DNA of 64,000 bases. Source: Prochlorococcus sp. AG-418-C09. Its GTDB lineage: Bacteria > Cyanobacteriota > Cyanobacteriia > PCC-6307 > Cyanobiaceae. How positions within the stretch are numbered: the first letter of the stretch is position 1; each line of letters starts with the position of its first letter. Positions 46,994 through 56,800 of this stretch are shown piece by piece. The stretch spans positions 1-64,000 of the forward strand of contig QCLS01000004.1 of the NCBI GenBank assembly GCA_003214355.1, written 5' to 3'. The position numbers and the translations under genes are program-made. Below the pieces are notes generated by a model. It was not told the DNA's origin. It saw only the letters and a program-made list of their open reading frames with translations, and did not search any database.

Positions 46994-49438
46994 TCAATTG
47001 AGGAAATCATGAACAAACTTATTTTCAGATTCATTATTAATAATCTTCTTAAGCAATGGATAATTGTTTAAATCAGGATCTTCTTCAAGAATATTAATAG
47101 CTAGCTTCCTTGCTTTTTCAATTAAAGCTTTATTCTTTGGTAAATTATCAAGGACAAAGTCAGGTAATCCAGATTGTTTAAATCCTAGAATCTGACCTGG
47201 GCCTCTAAATTCTAAATCCTTTTCTGCAATCCAAAAACCATCGTTTGAATCCTGCAAAACACTTAGTCTTTTATTCATATTTTTGTTTACTTCACTTGTT
47301 ATCAAGTAGCAGTAAGAAATATTTGAATCTCGTCCAACTCTTCCTCTTAATTGATGCAATTGTGAAAGCCCAAATCTTTCTGAATTATAAATAACCATTA
47401 TTGTTGCATTAGGAACATCAATTCCAACTTCTATTACAGTAGTTGAAACCAGGATATTTATTTCATTATTAGAGAATGCTCTTAAGATCTCATTTTTTTC
47501 TTCAGAATTTAATTTTCCGTGTAGCAAGCCGACTTTATATTCTTTAAAAACCTCATTTGATAAATATTCATGCGTTTTAATAGCGGAATTTAGATTTAAC
47601 TTATCCGAATCTTCAATTAATGGGAGAATAACATAAGCCTGTCTTCCTTTATCAATTTCATTATCAATATTCTTAAATAGTTCATTAAGTTTCTCTTCAC
47701 ATATCACTTTAGTCTTCACAGGTAATCGACCTGGAGGCAGTTCAGTAATCTGGCTTATATCTAAATCTCCATATAATGACAAAGCAAGTGTTCTTGGAAT
47801 TGGCGTTGCAGTCATTGATAACAAATTAATATTTTCTCCCTTTTTTAATAATCTATTTCGTTGGCCAACTCCAAACCTATGTTGTTCATCTATTATCACT
47901 AAGCCTAACGAGTCAAAAATTACTTTTTCTTCGAACAATGCATGAGTGCCTACTATAATATTTATCTGCCCATTAGCTAAATCATTAAATAATTCTTTCC
48001 TCCTCTTTTGATTAGTATTGCCTGTTAAGAGCTCCACTGATATTTCTAGAGGATTTAGGTTTTCAAGTAAATATTTATAATGCTGCTCAGCTAAGACCTC
48101 TGTTGGAACCATCAATGCTCCCTGCAAACCTTTTTCGACAATGATCAATAGAGATGCTACTGCAATAATAGTTTTACCACTACCAACATCACCTTGTAAT
48201 AAACGGGCCATCGGGTTTGAACTTGATAAATCAAATCTAATTTCTTCTAATACCTTTTTCTGAGAACGCGTTAGTTGAAAAGGGATCTTAGACAAATAAT
48301 TTTTAAGAAGAATCTGCTCTTTTTTAATTATTTGATTTCTCAAGATTACGTTACTTCTATTATTTTTTTTCTGAATAAACCTTAATTGTAAAAGCAATAA
48401 TTCATCAAAAAGAAGTCTTTTCTTTGATTCATTTAGGAATGATTGGCTTCTAGGTAAATGAATATTAATTAGAGAGTCTTTCAATGATAATAAAGACAGT
48501 TCTTTAAGCACAGTAATACTCAATATTTCGGGATAACCATTGGTACAAGGTAAAACCTTTTTTATTACTTTTATAAAGTTAATATTTGAGATGTTTTCGT
48601 TTAAACTATATATAGGTAAGATTTTTCCTGAAAAATATAAATCATTATCTCTATTATTTATAATTTCTACTTGAGGATCAACAAAAGCTCTTCCATATTC
48701 TGTCTTTTTAACCTTTCCTGAAACAGCGACCTTAATGCCAGGCTTAAATTTCTCTTTCTGACTTTGAAAAAAGGAGAAAGATCTAAATCTTTTCCCATAA
48801 AAGAACTTTGTAATTCTAATAGATGATGATTCATCGTAAATAATTATATTCATTACTGAGAGATTTCCGTTATTTTTACTTTTATAAATGTAAAACTTTT
48901 TTATGCTGCCAGTACATGTATATAGATTATCTGGCCTTAGATTTATAATTTTTACTTTATTTGAATAATCTAAATAAGTTCTAGGAAAATGATCAATTAA
49001 ATCTTTGATGGTAAACAAACCAATTTGATTTAAATTATTTTTTAAGATTTTGCCAACTCCTAATACATTCTCTACATCGGACGTTAAAGAATGAATTCCT
49101 TTTCCCGAAATAAGACTATTCTTATTTTCTTTAATATCATGTAGTTTTATTATTTTTAGTAAAAACCTTCTAGTATTCAATACTAATTCTTTTCTATCTG
49201 AATTATCCAAATTAGTATAGTTTTTATAAAGACTACCCAACTGATCTAAGTTGAGTCTTATTTCTTTATTTAAATGAAAATGATCATAATTTATTAATGT
49301 ATCAGCTATGTATTCATTAAAGAACTTCTCTCTTCCAAAGATATTTGTAAATTGAGATTCAACTTCCAGAGTCAAAGCCTTCTGTAATGGTCTAGACCAA
49401 TCTCGAAGCATTTCAGAAGTAACTTCTTTGGAATTCAA
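46994..49438 (-). CDS. recG: ATP-dependent DNA helicase RecG
   Basis: An 814-residue branch-migration helicase acting on stalled forks. It has the N-terminal wedge/OB domain (LIDHFPRTYLDYS, IRITKFFYGKRF), Walker A LQGDVGSGKT, the DEQH box IIDEQHRFGVGQR, TATPIPRTL and the motif VI HQLRGRVGRD. The extra N-terminal extension of about 120 residues is common in cyanobacterial and plant RecG. Confidence 0.95.
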   Translation of the reverse strand: MNSKEVTSEMLRDWSRPLQKALTLEVESQFTNIFGREKFFNEYIADTLINYDHFHLNKEIRLNLDQLGSLYKNYTNLDNSDRKELVLNTRRFLLKIIKLHDIKENKNSLISGKGIHSLTSDVENVLGVGKILKNNLNQIGLFTIKDLIDHFPRTYLDYSNKVKIINLRPDNLYTCTGSIKKFYIYKSKNNGNLSVMNIIIYDESSSIRITKFFYGKRFRSFSFFQSQKEKFKPGIKVAVSGKVKKTEYGRAFVDPQVEIINNRDNDLYFSGKILPIYSLNENISNINFIKVIKKVLPCTNGYPEILSITVLKELSLLSLKDSLINIHLPRSQSFLNESKKRLLFDELLLLQLRFIQKKNNRSNVILRNQIIKKEQILLKNYLSKIPFQLTRSQKKVLEEIRFDLSSSNPMARLLQGDVGSGKTIIAVASLLIIVEKGLQGALMVPTEVLAEQHYKYLLENLNPLEISVELLTGNTNQKRRKELFNDLANGQINIIVGTHALFEEKVIFDSLGLVIIDEQHRFGVGQRNRLLKKGENINLLSMTATPIPRTLALSLYGDLDISQITELPPGRLPVKTKVICEEKLNELFKNIDNEIDKGRQAYVILPLIEDSDKLNLNSAIKTHEYLSNEVFKEYKVGLLHGKLNSEEKNEILRAFSNNEINILVSTTVIEVGIDVPNATIMVIYNSERFGLSQLHQLRGRVGRDSNISYCYLITSEVNKNMNKRLSVLQDSNDGFWIAEKDLEFRGPGQILGFKQSGLPDFVLDNLPKNKALIEKARKLAINILEEDPDLNNYPLLKKIINNESENKFVHDFLN

Positions 49439-49470
49439 TTTCGAAATAGCCTTGCTAATAAAAATATAAT

Positions 49471-50535
49471 TTAGTTAAATGTAGAATTATTTAAATCAAT
49501 ATTAATTTTTCTAGTATTCCAATATTTTTCCTTTTTTATTAGAGTTTTTAATTCTTTTTTTAAATCAGTTATTTTATTCCTCAATAAATTTAATTTAATA
49601 TCATAGAACTCTAGTTCAGACGAGTTAAGGTTAAATAAATAAATTTTAGAAAAATCAGTTTCATTAATGAATCTAGTATTGTTAATAAATTCATTAGTGT
49701 TTAAATCAAAAAGGATAATAAAAGGTAAAGGATTTGCTACCAAGAATTGATTCTCAAGAAGTAATTCTAGAACATTGTCTGGTATAAACTTTTTAATAAT
49801 TTTCTTTTTTGAAAGTTCTTTATTTACTAAAACTGAGAACTCTTTCATTCGGTATCTTATTGATGAATCAATAGTATTTGTCCAAGAAAGAAGTTTACGC
49901 AATTCACTGTGATTACATTTACTAATATCTTCTTGTTTAGTTTCTAAAGAATTAATATTATTTGTTTCTTTTTGGGATAGATCAAGTAATGAAAAAATGA
50001 GTTCATTTTCTTCATCATATCCTATATTAGTAGTTTCTTTAAAGGAATTATTATCTAAATCAATTGATGAATTTGAATTACATTCAGCAATAGAATCATA
50101 ATAAAAGTGGGAAAGTCTTTCTTCTTTTAAAATATCAATTCTATTATCATTTAAAATCTTTTCTGAATTGCTATCAAAAAGAAATTTGGTGTTAATCGCA
50201 ATCCTACCTTTATCATAAACATCATCTTCATTTACAATTGGTATCCCCAATTGCTCAATAGTGAGAAAAGGCATAATCTTATTAACTAGTAAGTCTATAT
50301 CTTGATTAAAGACAGAGAGTATCTTCTCATCATTTATATTATTTTCTTCGTACGAGATATCAAAAAGTGAATCTAGAGATTCTTTAACTAAATGTTTAAT
50401 CTTGGATCTTATTATGTTTAAATACTGGCCATAAAATTTTATAAGATTTTTTCTGATTAAATTATTTTTTATGCCTAAATACATTAGTTGGCTATGTATA
50501 TTTGATATATTCTTATCAGAAAATTTATTATGCAA
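49471..50535 (-). CDS. hypothetical protein between tsf and recG, 354 aa
   Basis: A lysine- and asparagine-rich 354-residue protein with no signal peptide and no recognisable domain. The N-terminal 110 residues are helical, the middle (150-215) is acidic and low complexity, and the C-terminus ends in a coiled coil (LLRNKITDLKKELKTLIKKEKYW). It starts 8 bases after the tsf stop and is followed by recG after 32 bases, so it belongs to the rpsB-tsf transcription unit. Confidence 0.72.
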   Translation of the reverse strand: MHNKFSDKNISNIHSQLMYLGIKNNLIRKNLIKFYGQYLNIIRSKIKHLVKESLDSLFDISYEENNINDEKILSVFNQDIDLLVNKIMPFLTIEQLGIPIVNEDDVYDKGRIAINTKFLFDSNSEKILNDNRIDILKEERLSHFYYDSIAECNSNSSIDLDNNSFKETTNIGYDEENELIFSLLDLSQKETNNINSLETKQEDISKCNHSELRKLLSWTNTIDSSIRYRMKEFSVLVNKELSKKKIIKKFIPDNVLELLLENQFLVANPLPFIILFDLNTNEFINNTRFINETDFSKIYLFNLNSSELEFYDIKLNLLRNKITDLKKELKTLIKKEKYWNTRKINIDLNNSTFN

Positions 50536-50543
50536 TATCTTAA

Positions 50544-51197
50544 TTAATTTTTTAAAGAAGCCACTTCCGCTGCGAATCCAAGTTCCTCAACTTCTATTCC
50601 TTCGCCAAGAGTGTATCTAGTAAAACGTCTTACTTTTAAGTTTTCACCTATTTGACCTGCCGTTTGTTTTACAAGTTGTTCAACTGACAATGAACTATCT
50701 TTTATATATGGTTGCTCTAATAAAACTAATTCTTTTAACCTTTTATTAATTCTTCCCTCAACTATTCTTTCTTTAATCTGTTCAGGCTTTCCGGAAAGGT
50801 CATCTCTTCCCATCTCAATTTCTTTTTCTTTATTCACTACATCCTGAGGGATATCATCAATTGATACATACTCTACATTAGGACATGCAGCCACTTGCAT
50901 AGATACATCCTTCAAAAGGGACTGAAAGATTTCGCCTCTTGCAACAAAATCTGTTTCACAATTAAGTTCTAAGAGAACTCCCACTCTTGAGCCTGTATGA
51001 ATATAACTACCAATTGCACCTTCCGCAGCAACTCTGCCAGATTTTTTTTCTGCACTTGCTATTCCTTTCTTTCTAAGCCATTCAACTGCTTTCTCTAAAT
51101 CGCCTTCTGATTCGTTGAGCGCCTTTTTGCAATCCATCATTCCTGCTCCTGTTTTATCTCTGAGCTCCTTTACTAGTTTTGCTGTGATGTTTGACAT
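50544..51197 (-). CDS. tsf: elongation factor Ts
   Basis: A 217-residue nucleotide exchange factor of EF-Tu. The N-terminal UBA-like domain and signature [19 protein letters not shown], then [13 protein letters not shown], are diagnostic. The short length (one dimerisation subdomain) is normal for cyanobacteria and plastids. It follows rpsB by 56 bases. Confidence 0.97.
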   Translation of the reverse strand: MSNITAKLVKELRDKTGAGMMDCKKALNESEGDLEKAVEWLRKKGIASAEKKSGRVAAEGAIGSYIHTGSRVGVLLELNCETDFVARGEIFQSLLKDVSMQVAACPNVEYVSIDDIPQDVVNKEKEIEMGRDDLSGKPEQIKERIVEGRINKRLKELVLLEQPYIKDSSLSVEQLVKQTAGQIGENLKVRRFTRYTLGEGIEVEELGFAAEVASLKN

Positions 51198-51253
51198 TTT
51201 GAAATTAAATTAGTTTTTTGGTGGTTATTTTAGTTTTTTAATTAATATGGTAG

Positions 51254-51958
51254 TCAGTTTTTTCTTTGATCATTAGATCCTTTCCTTCCTTCATTAATTG
51301 CATCAGCAAGTCTACCTAATACAAGCTGAACAGATCTTACTGCATCATCATTACATGGGATTGGGACTTCACATAAATCAGGGTCACAATTAGTATCCAA
51401 CATTGAGACAAGTGAAATATCTAACTTGCGCGCTTCAAGTACGGCATTTGATTCTCTTCTCTGATCAACAAGAACCACAACATCTGGTAATCTTCGCATA
51501 TTTTTTAGCCCGCCTAGATATTTCTGTAATCTTTCAAGTTCTCTTCTTAATACTGCAGCTTCTTTCTTGGGTCTCATTGCAATTGCTCCACTTGATTCCA
51601 TCCTTTCAAGATCTTTTAGTCTTTCTATTCGAGCCTTCATTGTTGTCCAATTTGTAAGCATGCCGCCAAGCCATCTTTGGTTAACGTAAGCAGCGCCACA
51701 CTTTGATGCTTCCTGAGCAACGACTTCAGACGCCTGTTTTTTTGTTCCGACGAAAAGAAATCTTTTTCCACTCTTAGAGGCATTCCTTGCCCATTTGTAT
51801 GCATGATTCATACAAAGTGCTGTTTTGACTAGATCAATAATATGAACTCCATTTCTCGCGCAGTATATATATTTAGACATTTTGGGGTTCCAACGTCTAG
51901 TTTGATGCCCAAAATGAGCACCAGCTTCCATCATTTCGGAAAGAGTAACAACAGCCAT
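51254..51958 (-). CDS. rpsB: 30S ribosomal protein S2
   Basis: A 234-residue S2. [45 protein letters not shown] and [19 protein letters not shown] are the conserved blocks. The leader upstream contains a strong double inverted repeat, described separately, which suggests autoregulation of the rpsB-tsf operon. Confidence 0.98.
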   Translation of the reverse strand: MAVVTLSEMMEAGAHFGHQTRRWNPKMSKYIYCARNGVHIIDLVKTALCMNHAYKWARNASKSGKRFLFVGTKKQASEVVAQEASKCGAAYVNQRWLGGMLTNWTTMKARIERLKDLERMESSGAIAMRPKKEAAVLRRELERLQKYLGGLKNMRRLPDVVVLVDQRRESNAVLEARKLDISLVSMLDTNCDPDLCEVPIPCNDDAVRSVQLVLGRLADAINEGRKGSNDQRKN

Positions 51959-52046
51959 TTAATAAATTAAGTTTCGGGTTAGCCTCCATCTGACGGGAAA
52001 TTTAAATTTAAATCACCCGAAACAGTCAGATGTGTGGTTTAAGTAC
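51959..52046 (-). promoter_or_regulatory. rpsB leader with two interlocked inverted repeats (candidate pseudoknot)
   Basis: Read on the - strand, the leader has four arms in the order CATCTGAC (52032-52025), GTTTCGGGT (52023-52015), GTCAGATG (51994-51987), ACCCGAAAC (51979-51971). Arms 1 and 3 pair over 8 bases, arms 2 and 4 over 9 bases, both perfect. The order 1-2-3-4 is an H-type pseudoknot or a pair of mutually exclusive hairpins. A GGAGG (51987-51983) lies between arms 3 and 4, 24 bases before the ATG. A TGCTAATAT extended -10 box at 52061-52053 places the likely transcript start near 52046, so all arms are transcribed. Confidence 0.65.
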
Positions 52047-52073
52047 TCATTCATATTAGCAAATAACGAGTAT

Positions 52074-53003
52074 TTACGAAAACGTGTTATTTTTATTTTT
52101 ATTGTAAAGTTCTTCTACATATATTAAATTCAATGGGATCTTGACCAACTCAAGTGCAAAATTATTTCGTTTTGAATTAACTAAGAATTTCAAAAAGGGT
52201 AGTATTCTTTCAATCGTTATGAAGCCTCCAATAGTCAGAATTCGCCATAAAAGTCTGTGAATAAAAGTAAATTGTATAGTAAATCTAACTCTTAGATTTC
52301 TATGTTTCCTATAGAAAATCAAAGCCATTTTTGCTCTTTCATGTTCTTTATTTATGATTGAGGGAATTTGATCACATTCAAAAGGCGGGTGCCAATGGAA
52401 TCCAACAGCTCTTGGGCATTTTATTAACTTTGTGCCCATTTTCTTGAGTCTTTCGCCTAATTCAAGGTCTTCCCAACCATAAAGACTAAAAGACGTATCA
52501 AATAAGCCTGCTTTAAGTAGTAGATCCCTAGAAATGGCAACATTGCCTGTTGCAAAATATGCAAAGGAAATATCAGTGATTTTATAATTTTCACTTTCTG
52601 GATTCTTAAAATTTGAAGTATTTACAACTGAACCATATGTAAAGCATTTTTTATTGTTAGTTTTCCATGCACGTAATAATTTCTCAACATGATTATAAAT
52701 AAAATCATTTAAAACAACTAAATCACTATCAATAAAAATAATTATTTCATGCTTTGATTTCATAACTCCTAGATTTCTTCCTAAAGCAGGTCCCCCATGC
52801 TCCTGTTTAAAAAGAACTACATGAGGAAGTCTTTTTTTATTTTCTTCTATCCATGAAGAAGTTCCATCTGTTGAGCCGTCATCAACAACTATCACCTCAT
52901 AACAGTTTATTAAATTATTAAGCTTCTGATTTTCTAAAGCAATTAAACATTTCTCTAGTATTGGCTTTCTGTTAAAGGTTGGTATTACTATACTTACATC
53001 CAT
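52074..53003 (-). CDS. family 2 glycosyltransferase
   Basis: A 309-residue GT-A fold glycosyltransferase. VSIVIPTFNRKPILEKCL opens the protein; VVDDGSTDGTSS and the DxD-type FIDSDLV bind the nucleotide sugar; GWEDLELGERL carries the ED catalytic-base motif. No membrane segment is clear. Probably makes a surface polysaccharide; acceptor and sugar unknown. Confidence 0.88.
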   Translation of the reverse strand: MDVSIVIPTFNRKPILEKCLIALENQKLNNLINCYEVIVVDDGSTDGTSSWIEENKKRLPHVVLFKQEHGGPALGRNLGVMKSKHEIIIFIDSDLVVLNDFIYNHVEKLLRAWKTNNKKCFTYGSVVNTSNFKNPESENYKITDISFAYFATGNVAISRDLLLKAGLFDTSFSLYGWEDLELGERLKKMGTKLIKCPRAVGFHWHPPFECDQIPSIINKEHERAKMALIFYRKHRNLRVRFTIQFTFIHRLLWRILTIGGFITIERILPFLKFLVNSKRNNFALELVKIPLNLIYVEELYNKNKNNTFS

Positions 53004-53053
53004 AATAAAAGATATAAATTAGAACTACTTTTGGAGTAAAACATCAATCTAAT

Positions 53054-53206
53054 TTAATCAGCTGCACCGCCATTATTAGCTGTACCAGAAACATTATTCA
53101 TACCATCAGATCTGCCATCTCCTCGTAATTTTCTTTTTTTGAACTTTCTAGCATAGGCACGATTACGATCCTGCTTTTCTTTCTTTAGGTTTCTTCTCTT
53201 AGACAT
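53054..53206 (-). CDS. small basic protein, 50 aa
   Basis: A 50-codon frame on the - strand. The N-terminal half is very basic (SKRRNLKKEKQDRNRAYARK, then FKKRKLRG); the second half is small and neutral (GMNNVSGTANNGGAAD). It lies in what would otherwise be a 246-base gap between the glycosyltransferase and devA. The composition suggests nucleic-acid or ribosome binding. Family not recognised. Confidence 0.65.
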   Translation of the reverse strand: MSKRRNLKKEKQDRNRAYARKFKKRKLRGDGRSDGMNNVSGTANNGGAAD

Positions 53207-53249
53207 GGATTACTATTCTTGTAATTAATATTGTAACTTACCATCTGTA

Positions 53250-53945
53250 CTAATAAATTTTACCATCTTCCATATTTAATATCCTATCTGCCAAATCAGA
53301 TATTCTTGGATCATGCGTCACCATTAAAACAGAACAATTTTGTTCTTTTGCTAATTTTTTCAAAAGTAAAACTATTTCTCTTCCAGTAAAACTATCTAAA
53401 GCAGATGTTGGCTCATCTGCTAATAATAATTTTGGATTTGCGGATAAAGCCCTAGCAATGGCTACTCTTTGTTTTTGTCCTCCTGATAAATCACTGGGCA
53501 ATTTTCTATGATGTTCTTCTAATCCAACTTCACTTAGCCATTTTCTTGCAATCTCTCTTCTTTGCAAATATGTTAAGCCTCCCAATAAATCAGCTCCCAT
53601 CTGTACGTTTTGTTCTGCGGTTAAACATCTAAGTAGATTATGTCCTTGGAATATCATTCCTATATTCCTTCTTAGTTTCTGTCTTATCTTTCTTGATGCA
53701 CCATTTAACTCCTCTTCAAGAACATTTAGACTGCCAATTTGACAGGTCCTCAATGCTCCTATAAGAGTTAATAGAGTTGTTTTACCGCAACCTGAAGGCC
53801 CCTTCAAGAGTACTAACTCCCCTTCTCTAATATTAATATTCACGCCGTCAAGAACTTGCTTTCTTGTATCGCCAGAACCATAAAAGTGACTTAAATTATT
53901 TATTTTTACTGTATTTGTAAAAGATTGACTTTTCTCTTTAGGCAT
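53250..53945 (-). CDS. devA: DevA-type ABC transporter ATP-binding protein
   Basis: A 231-residue ABC ATPase of the LolD/MacB-like DevA group. Walker A GPSGCGKTT, signature LSGGQKQRVAIARAL, Walker B LLLADEPTSALD. Last gene of the pcyA-devB-devC-devA unit; 12 bases after devC. In filamentous relatives DevBCA exports glycolipid across the envelope; here the cargo is unknown. Confidence 0.9.
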   Translation of the reverse strand: MPKEKSQSFTNTVKINNLSHFYGSGDTRKQVLDGVNINIREGELVLLKGPSGCGKTTLLTLIGALRTCQIGSLNVLEEELNGASRKIRQKLRRNIGMIFQGHNLLRCLTAEQNVQMGADLLGGLTYLQRREIARKWLSEVGLEEHHRKLPSDLSGGQKQRVAIARALSANPKLLLADEPTSALDSFTGREIVLLLKKLAKEQNCSVLMVTHDPRISDLADRILNMEDGKIY

Positions 53946-53957
53946 AAATTTCTACCT

Positions 53958-55124
53958 TTAGAAGATCTCAGCAGGATCTGCATCTACCAACTTTCGCATG
54001 GCTATACCAGCTGAACCCATGTACATTAAAAGTATTAAAATAAAAATTAAAATTGTTTTACCAGCATCCATTTCGATTGGTAACTTAGTTGAATTTCTAA
54101 TAACTGAATACAAAGCCTGACCTGAAAAATAAGCAGGTAAATAACCAAAAAGTGCAAGTATAAAACCTTCTCTTGCTACTACAAAGAAAAGTGACTTAAG
54201 CCTATAACCCATGGCCATTAAGGTTGCATATTCAGGAAGATGGTCATTAACATCACTGTATAAAATTTGATAAACAACTACGCAACCAACTATAAATCCC
54301 ATCAAAGCCCCAAGACTAAAAATAAAGCCAATAGCTGTACTATCCCTCCAATAATTCTTTTCAAATTCAATAAATTCATTTTTGGTAAGCACCCTAACAT
54401 CATTGGGTAAGGAATTATTCAAAATCATGGAAACCAATTCAGGATCGGAATTTGTCTTAAGTTTTATAAGACCTATTTCAATACTGCCTCTTGGATTACT
54501 GGGCATTAACTGCAAAAAAGTTTCTCTGCTTGTTATCAAATTACCGTCAGCACCAAATGATGGACCTAATTCAACCAAACCTACAACTTTGATTCTTTTC
54601 CCTGCAACTTCAGTCTCGATAATCCTCCCATCCAAAAACCATTCTTCTATCGGTCCGAATTCAGGTCTCGAAAGAGTATCAAATAAGACCCTGCCAGGAT
54701 TCTTTAAATTATCTGCCTTTACAGAGAAATTTTCATCAAGCAGAAGTGAATCTTCAGGGTTGAATCCCAATGCAAGTATTGATCTTGTTTTAAGATTTTC
54801 TGGGTTTCTCCACAATAAATAATTTAAATTAACAGGAGCAACTGACAAAACATCTTCTTGAGCCATAGCTTGAATCAATCTTCTTTTTGGAAAGCCACTC
54901 ATGCTGATTGAACTTTTTGATCTAGGACTTATCAAAACGAGATCTGCATCAAGCATTTTATGAACAGTGACACTAGCATCAAATAATCCATCACGGAATC
55001 CTAATTGCATAAACATCAAAATACCAGCAAAACTTATACCCGCAATGGCAACAAATAATCTCAATGGTTGTCTTGTTAAAAGTAACCATGCAAGAGGTAT
55101 TTTCCTAAACTTAATGAAATTCAT
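53958..55124 (-). CDS. devC: DevC-type ABC transporter permease
   Basis: A 388-residue FtsX/MacB-fold permease: an N-terminal membrane helix (about 20-42), a large periplasmic domain, and three C-terminal helices (around 265-385). The length and the sequence WLLLTRQPLRLFVAIAGISF near the N-terminus match DevC. It overlaps the devB stop by four bases. Confidence 0.9.
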   Translation of the reverse strand: MNFIKFRKIPLAWLLLTRQPLRLFVAIAGISFAGILMFMQLGFRDGLFDASVTVHKMLDADLVLISPRSKSSISMSGFPKRRLIQAMAQEDVLSVAPVNLNYLLWRNPENLKTRSILALGFNPEDSLLLDENFSVKADNLKNPGRVLFDTLSRPEFGPIEEWFLDGRIIETEVAGKRIKVVGLVELGPSFGADGNLITSRETFLQLMPSNPRGSIEIGLIKLKTNSDPELVSMILNNSLPNDVRVLTKNEFIEFEKNYWRDSTAIGFIFSLGALMGFIVGCVVVYQILYSDVNDHLPEYATLMAMGYRLKSLFFVVAREGFILALFGYLPAYFSGQALYSVIRNSTKLPIEMDAGKTILIFILILLMYMGSAGIAMRKLVDADPAEIF

Positions 55125-56038
55125 TCTGGTATAAATCTTGCTATTACTTTCATGCCAGAAAAACCTTTAACGAGGTCAATAGATTCTTGATTTAATTCAA
55201 CTAAAACTTCTATTATTCTTGCATCGGCATCTCCCGTAGGATCAGTTGATAAAACTTTTCTTTGTTTAACTTGAGGACTTATTCTAATAACTTTTCCTGA
55301 TAAAACCTCTTCAAATCCTCCATTCTCACTTGTTAATTGAACATTCTGATTAATAAAGACTCTATCAATATCTGACTCATAAACCTCAATTAAAGCTTGC
55401 ATATTTTGACTTGCTCCAATTTCTAAAACACCTTCACCATTTGATCTCTCGCCTACTCTTGTATTTATGGACAGAATATAACCATCAATTGGACTAATAA
55501 GTTGAGAATTTACTAGGTCAATCTCAATATCTTTTAACTCACTAATTTGTATTATCTTTTGTTTTTTTAATTGCAACAATTCATTCTTTCTTTCTGCAAG
55601 TGATACCAATGAATATACATTCTCTTCTGCTGCGATTTCATATCTTTCAATTTGCTCCTCCTTTAGGATAATTTCTTCATCAATAGTGATCAATAATTCT
55701 TTTTTCTGCTCTAATTCAACTATTAATCTATCTCTATTCTCAAAAACAGCCAAAATGGTTCCTGCTTCTACATAATCTCCCTCCTTAACAAATAGTTCAA
55801 CAATTCTTGGGAAATTTCCAAACTGTGTATTTGGAGATGCTAATTTTCTTACTTCACCAGCAGGAGATAATTGACCTAGTGCAGCCACTCCTTCTATGGT
55901 TGGAATTAATTCATATTCATCAACTGGATTTATTTCAACAAATGAATTATTTCTATTAATAAAAAAATGAACTATGAACCACATTGGAATTAAAACTAGC
56001 GATGTAGTTATGATTTTTTTTATTTTATAATTTTTCAT
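55121..56038 (-). CDS. devB: DevB-type HlyD-like membrane fusion protein
   Basis: A 305-residue periplasmic adaptor. An N-terminal membrane anchor (ITTSLVLIPMWFIVHFF) is followed by a biotinyl-lipoyl-like half motif (VKEGDYVEAGTILAVFEN), a coiled-coil hairpin (about 110-180), the second half (SPIDGYILSINTRVGE) and a beta-barrel. It would join the ABC permease to an outer-membrane exit duct. Its ATG overlaps the pcyA stop (TAATG). Confidence 0.9.
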   Translation of the reverse strand: MKNYKIKKIITTSLVLIPMWFIVHFFINRNNSFVEINPVDEYELIPTIEGVAALGQLSPAGEVRKLASPNTQFGNFPRIVELFVKEGDYVEAGTILAVFENRDRLIVELEQKKELLITIDEEIILKEEQIERYEIAAEENVYSLVSLAERKNELLQLKKQKIIQISELKDIEIDLVNSQLISPIDGYILSINTRVGERSNGEGVLEIGASQNMQALIEVYESDIDRVFINQNVQLTSENGGFEEVLSGKVIRISPQVKQRKVLSTDPTGDADARIIEVLVELNQESIDLVKGFSGMKVIARFIPE

Positions 56039-56763
56039 TAGAAATCAAAAAGTATTTCTCTTATATAATTATCGACCCAATCCTTATCAAAATACCTTTT
56101 CAAAACAACACTGGTTTTATCGTTTTTCATTTGTTGAGAACAATATCGTTTTTGATAATAAATTCTTTCTTCAATTAGATCTTTATTGTTATTAGATTCT
56201 TTTGTTAAACAAACATCAATAAGAATAGATAAATATTGATCAACAATTTGATAAAAAGAGTCTTCTTCTGATTTATTTTTCAATGAAGCAAAGAATACAT
56301 TCTTTGAAAAAATCTCGCCCCATTCTGGAATATTTCTTTTTGAGGTGAATCCATCTTTATTAACATTATTAAGAAGGATTTGATAGTCATTATTTAATTC
56401 ATTTGATACCGGAGATAAATCAACAATAGCTGCTGTCACATTATCCCTTACCTTTACTAAGTCCATACCAAAAATAGGAATATCGTAAAATGGATCAGGA
56501 AAAAAAACACAGTGAAGAATCTTTAGAGTTCCTGAAAACTCAGCTATTTCAATATGAAGTTTGCGAAAACCTTTTGCTTTATGAAATTCATTCTTTATAA
56601 AATATTCAGTATTATTTTGATTACCTACAATATTAGAAAATTGAGAATCTAGATTTATGCATTCAAGATTCCTTAACAAAGATTTTTTCTTTCCAATATT
56701 ATTCACCAATGATAAAATATAAGGATCTATTAGTTTTGTTTTGGGAAGAGAATTAGTCAACAC
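56038..56763 (-). CDS. pcyA: phycocyanobilin:ferredoxin oxidoreductase
   Basis: A 241-residue bilin reductase turning biliverdin IXalpha into phycocyanobilin. Catalytic residues known from the Synechocystis enzyme are conserved: E72 in LHIEIAE, H84 in ILHCVFFP, D101 in [17 protein letters not shown] and the C-terminal REILFDF are also typical. It is the first gene of a unit with devBCA. Prochlorococcus lacks phycobilisomes, so the bilin must serve another purpose. Confidence 0.94.
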   Translation of the reverse strand: MLTNSLPKTKLIDPYILSLVNNIGKKKSLLRNLECINLDSQFSNIVGNQNNTEYFIKNEFHKAKGFRKLHIEIAEFSGTLKILHCVFFPDPFYDIPIFGMDLVKVRDNVTAAIVDLSPVSNELNNDYQILLNNVNKDGFTSKRNIPEWGEIFSKNVFFASLKNKSEEDSFYQIVDQYLSILIDVCLTKESNNNKDLIEERIYYQKRYCSQQMKNDKTSVVLKRYFDKDWVDNYIREILFDF

Positions 56764-56800
56764 GAAAATTAGTTAATAATAAATACAAGTTAATTTTTTA

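Noticed and set aside
54382..54822. 146-codon frame on the + strand inside devC
   Set aside because: Antisense to a conserved permease gene; composition unlike neighbouring proteins.
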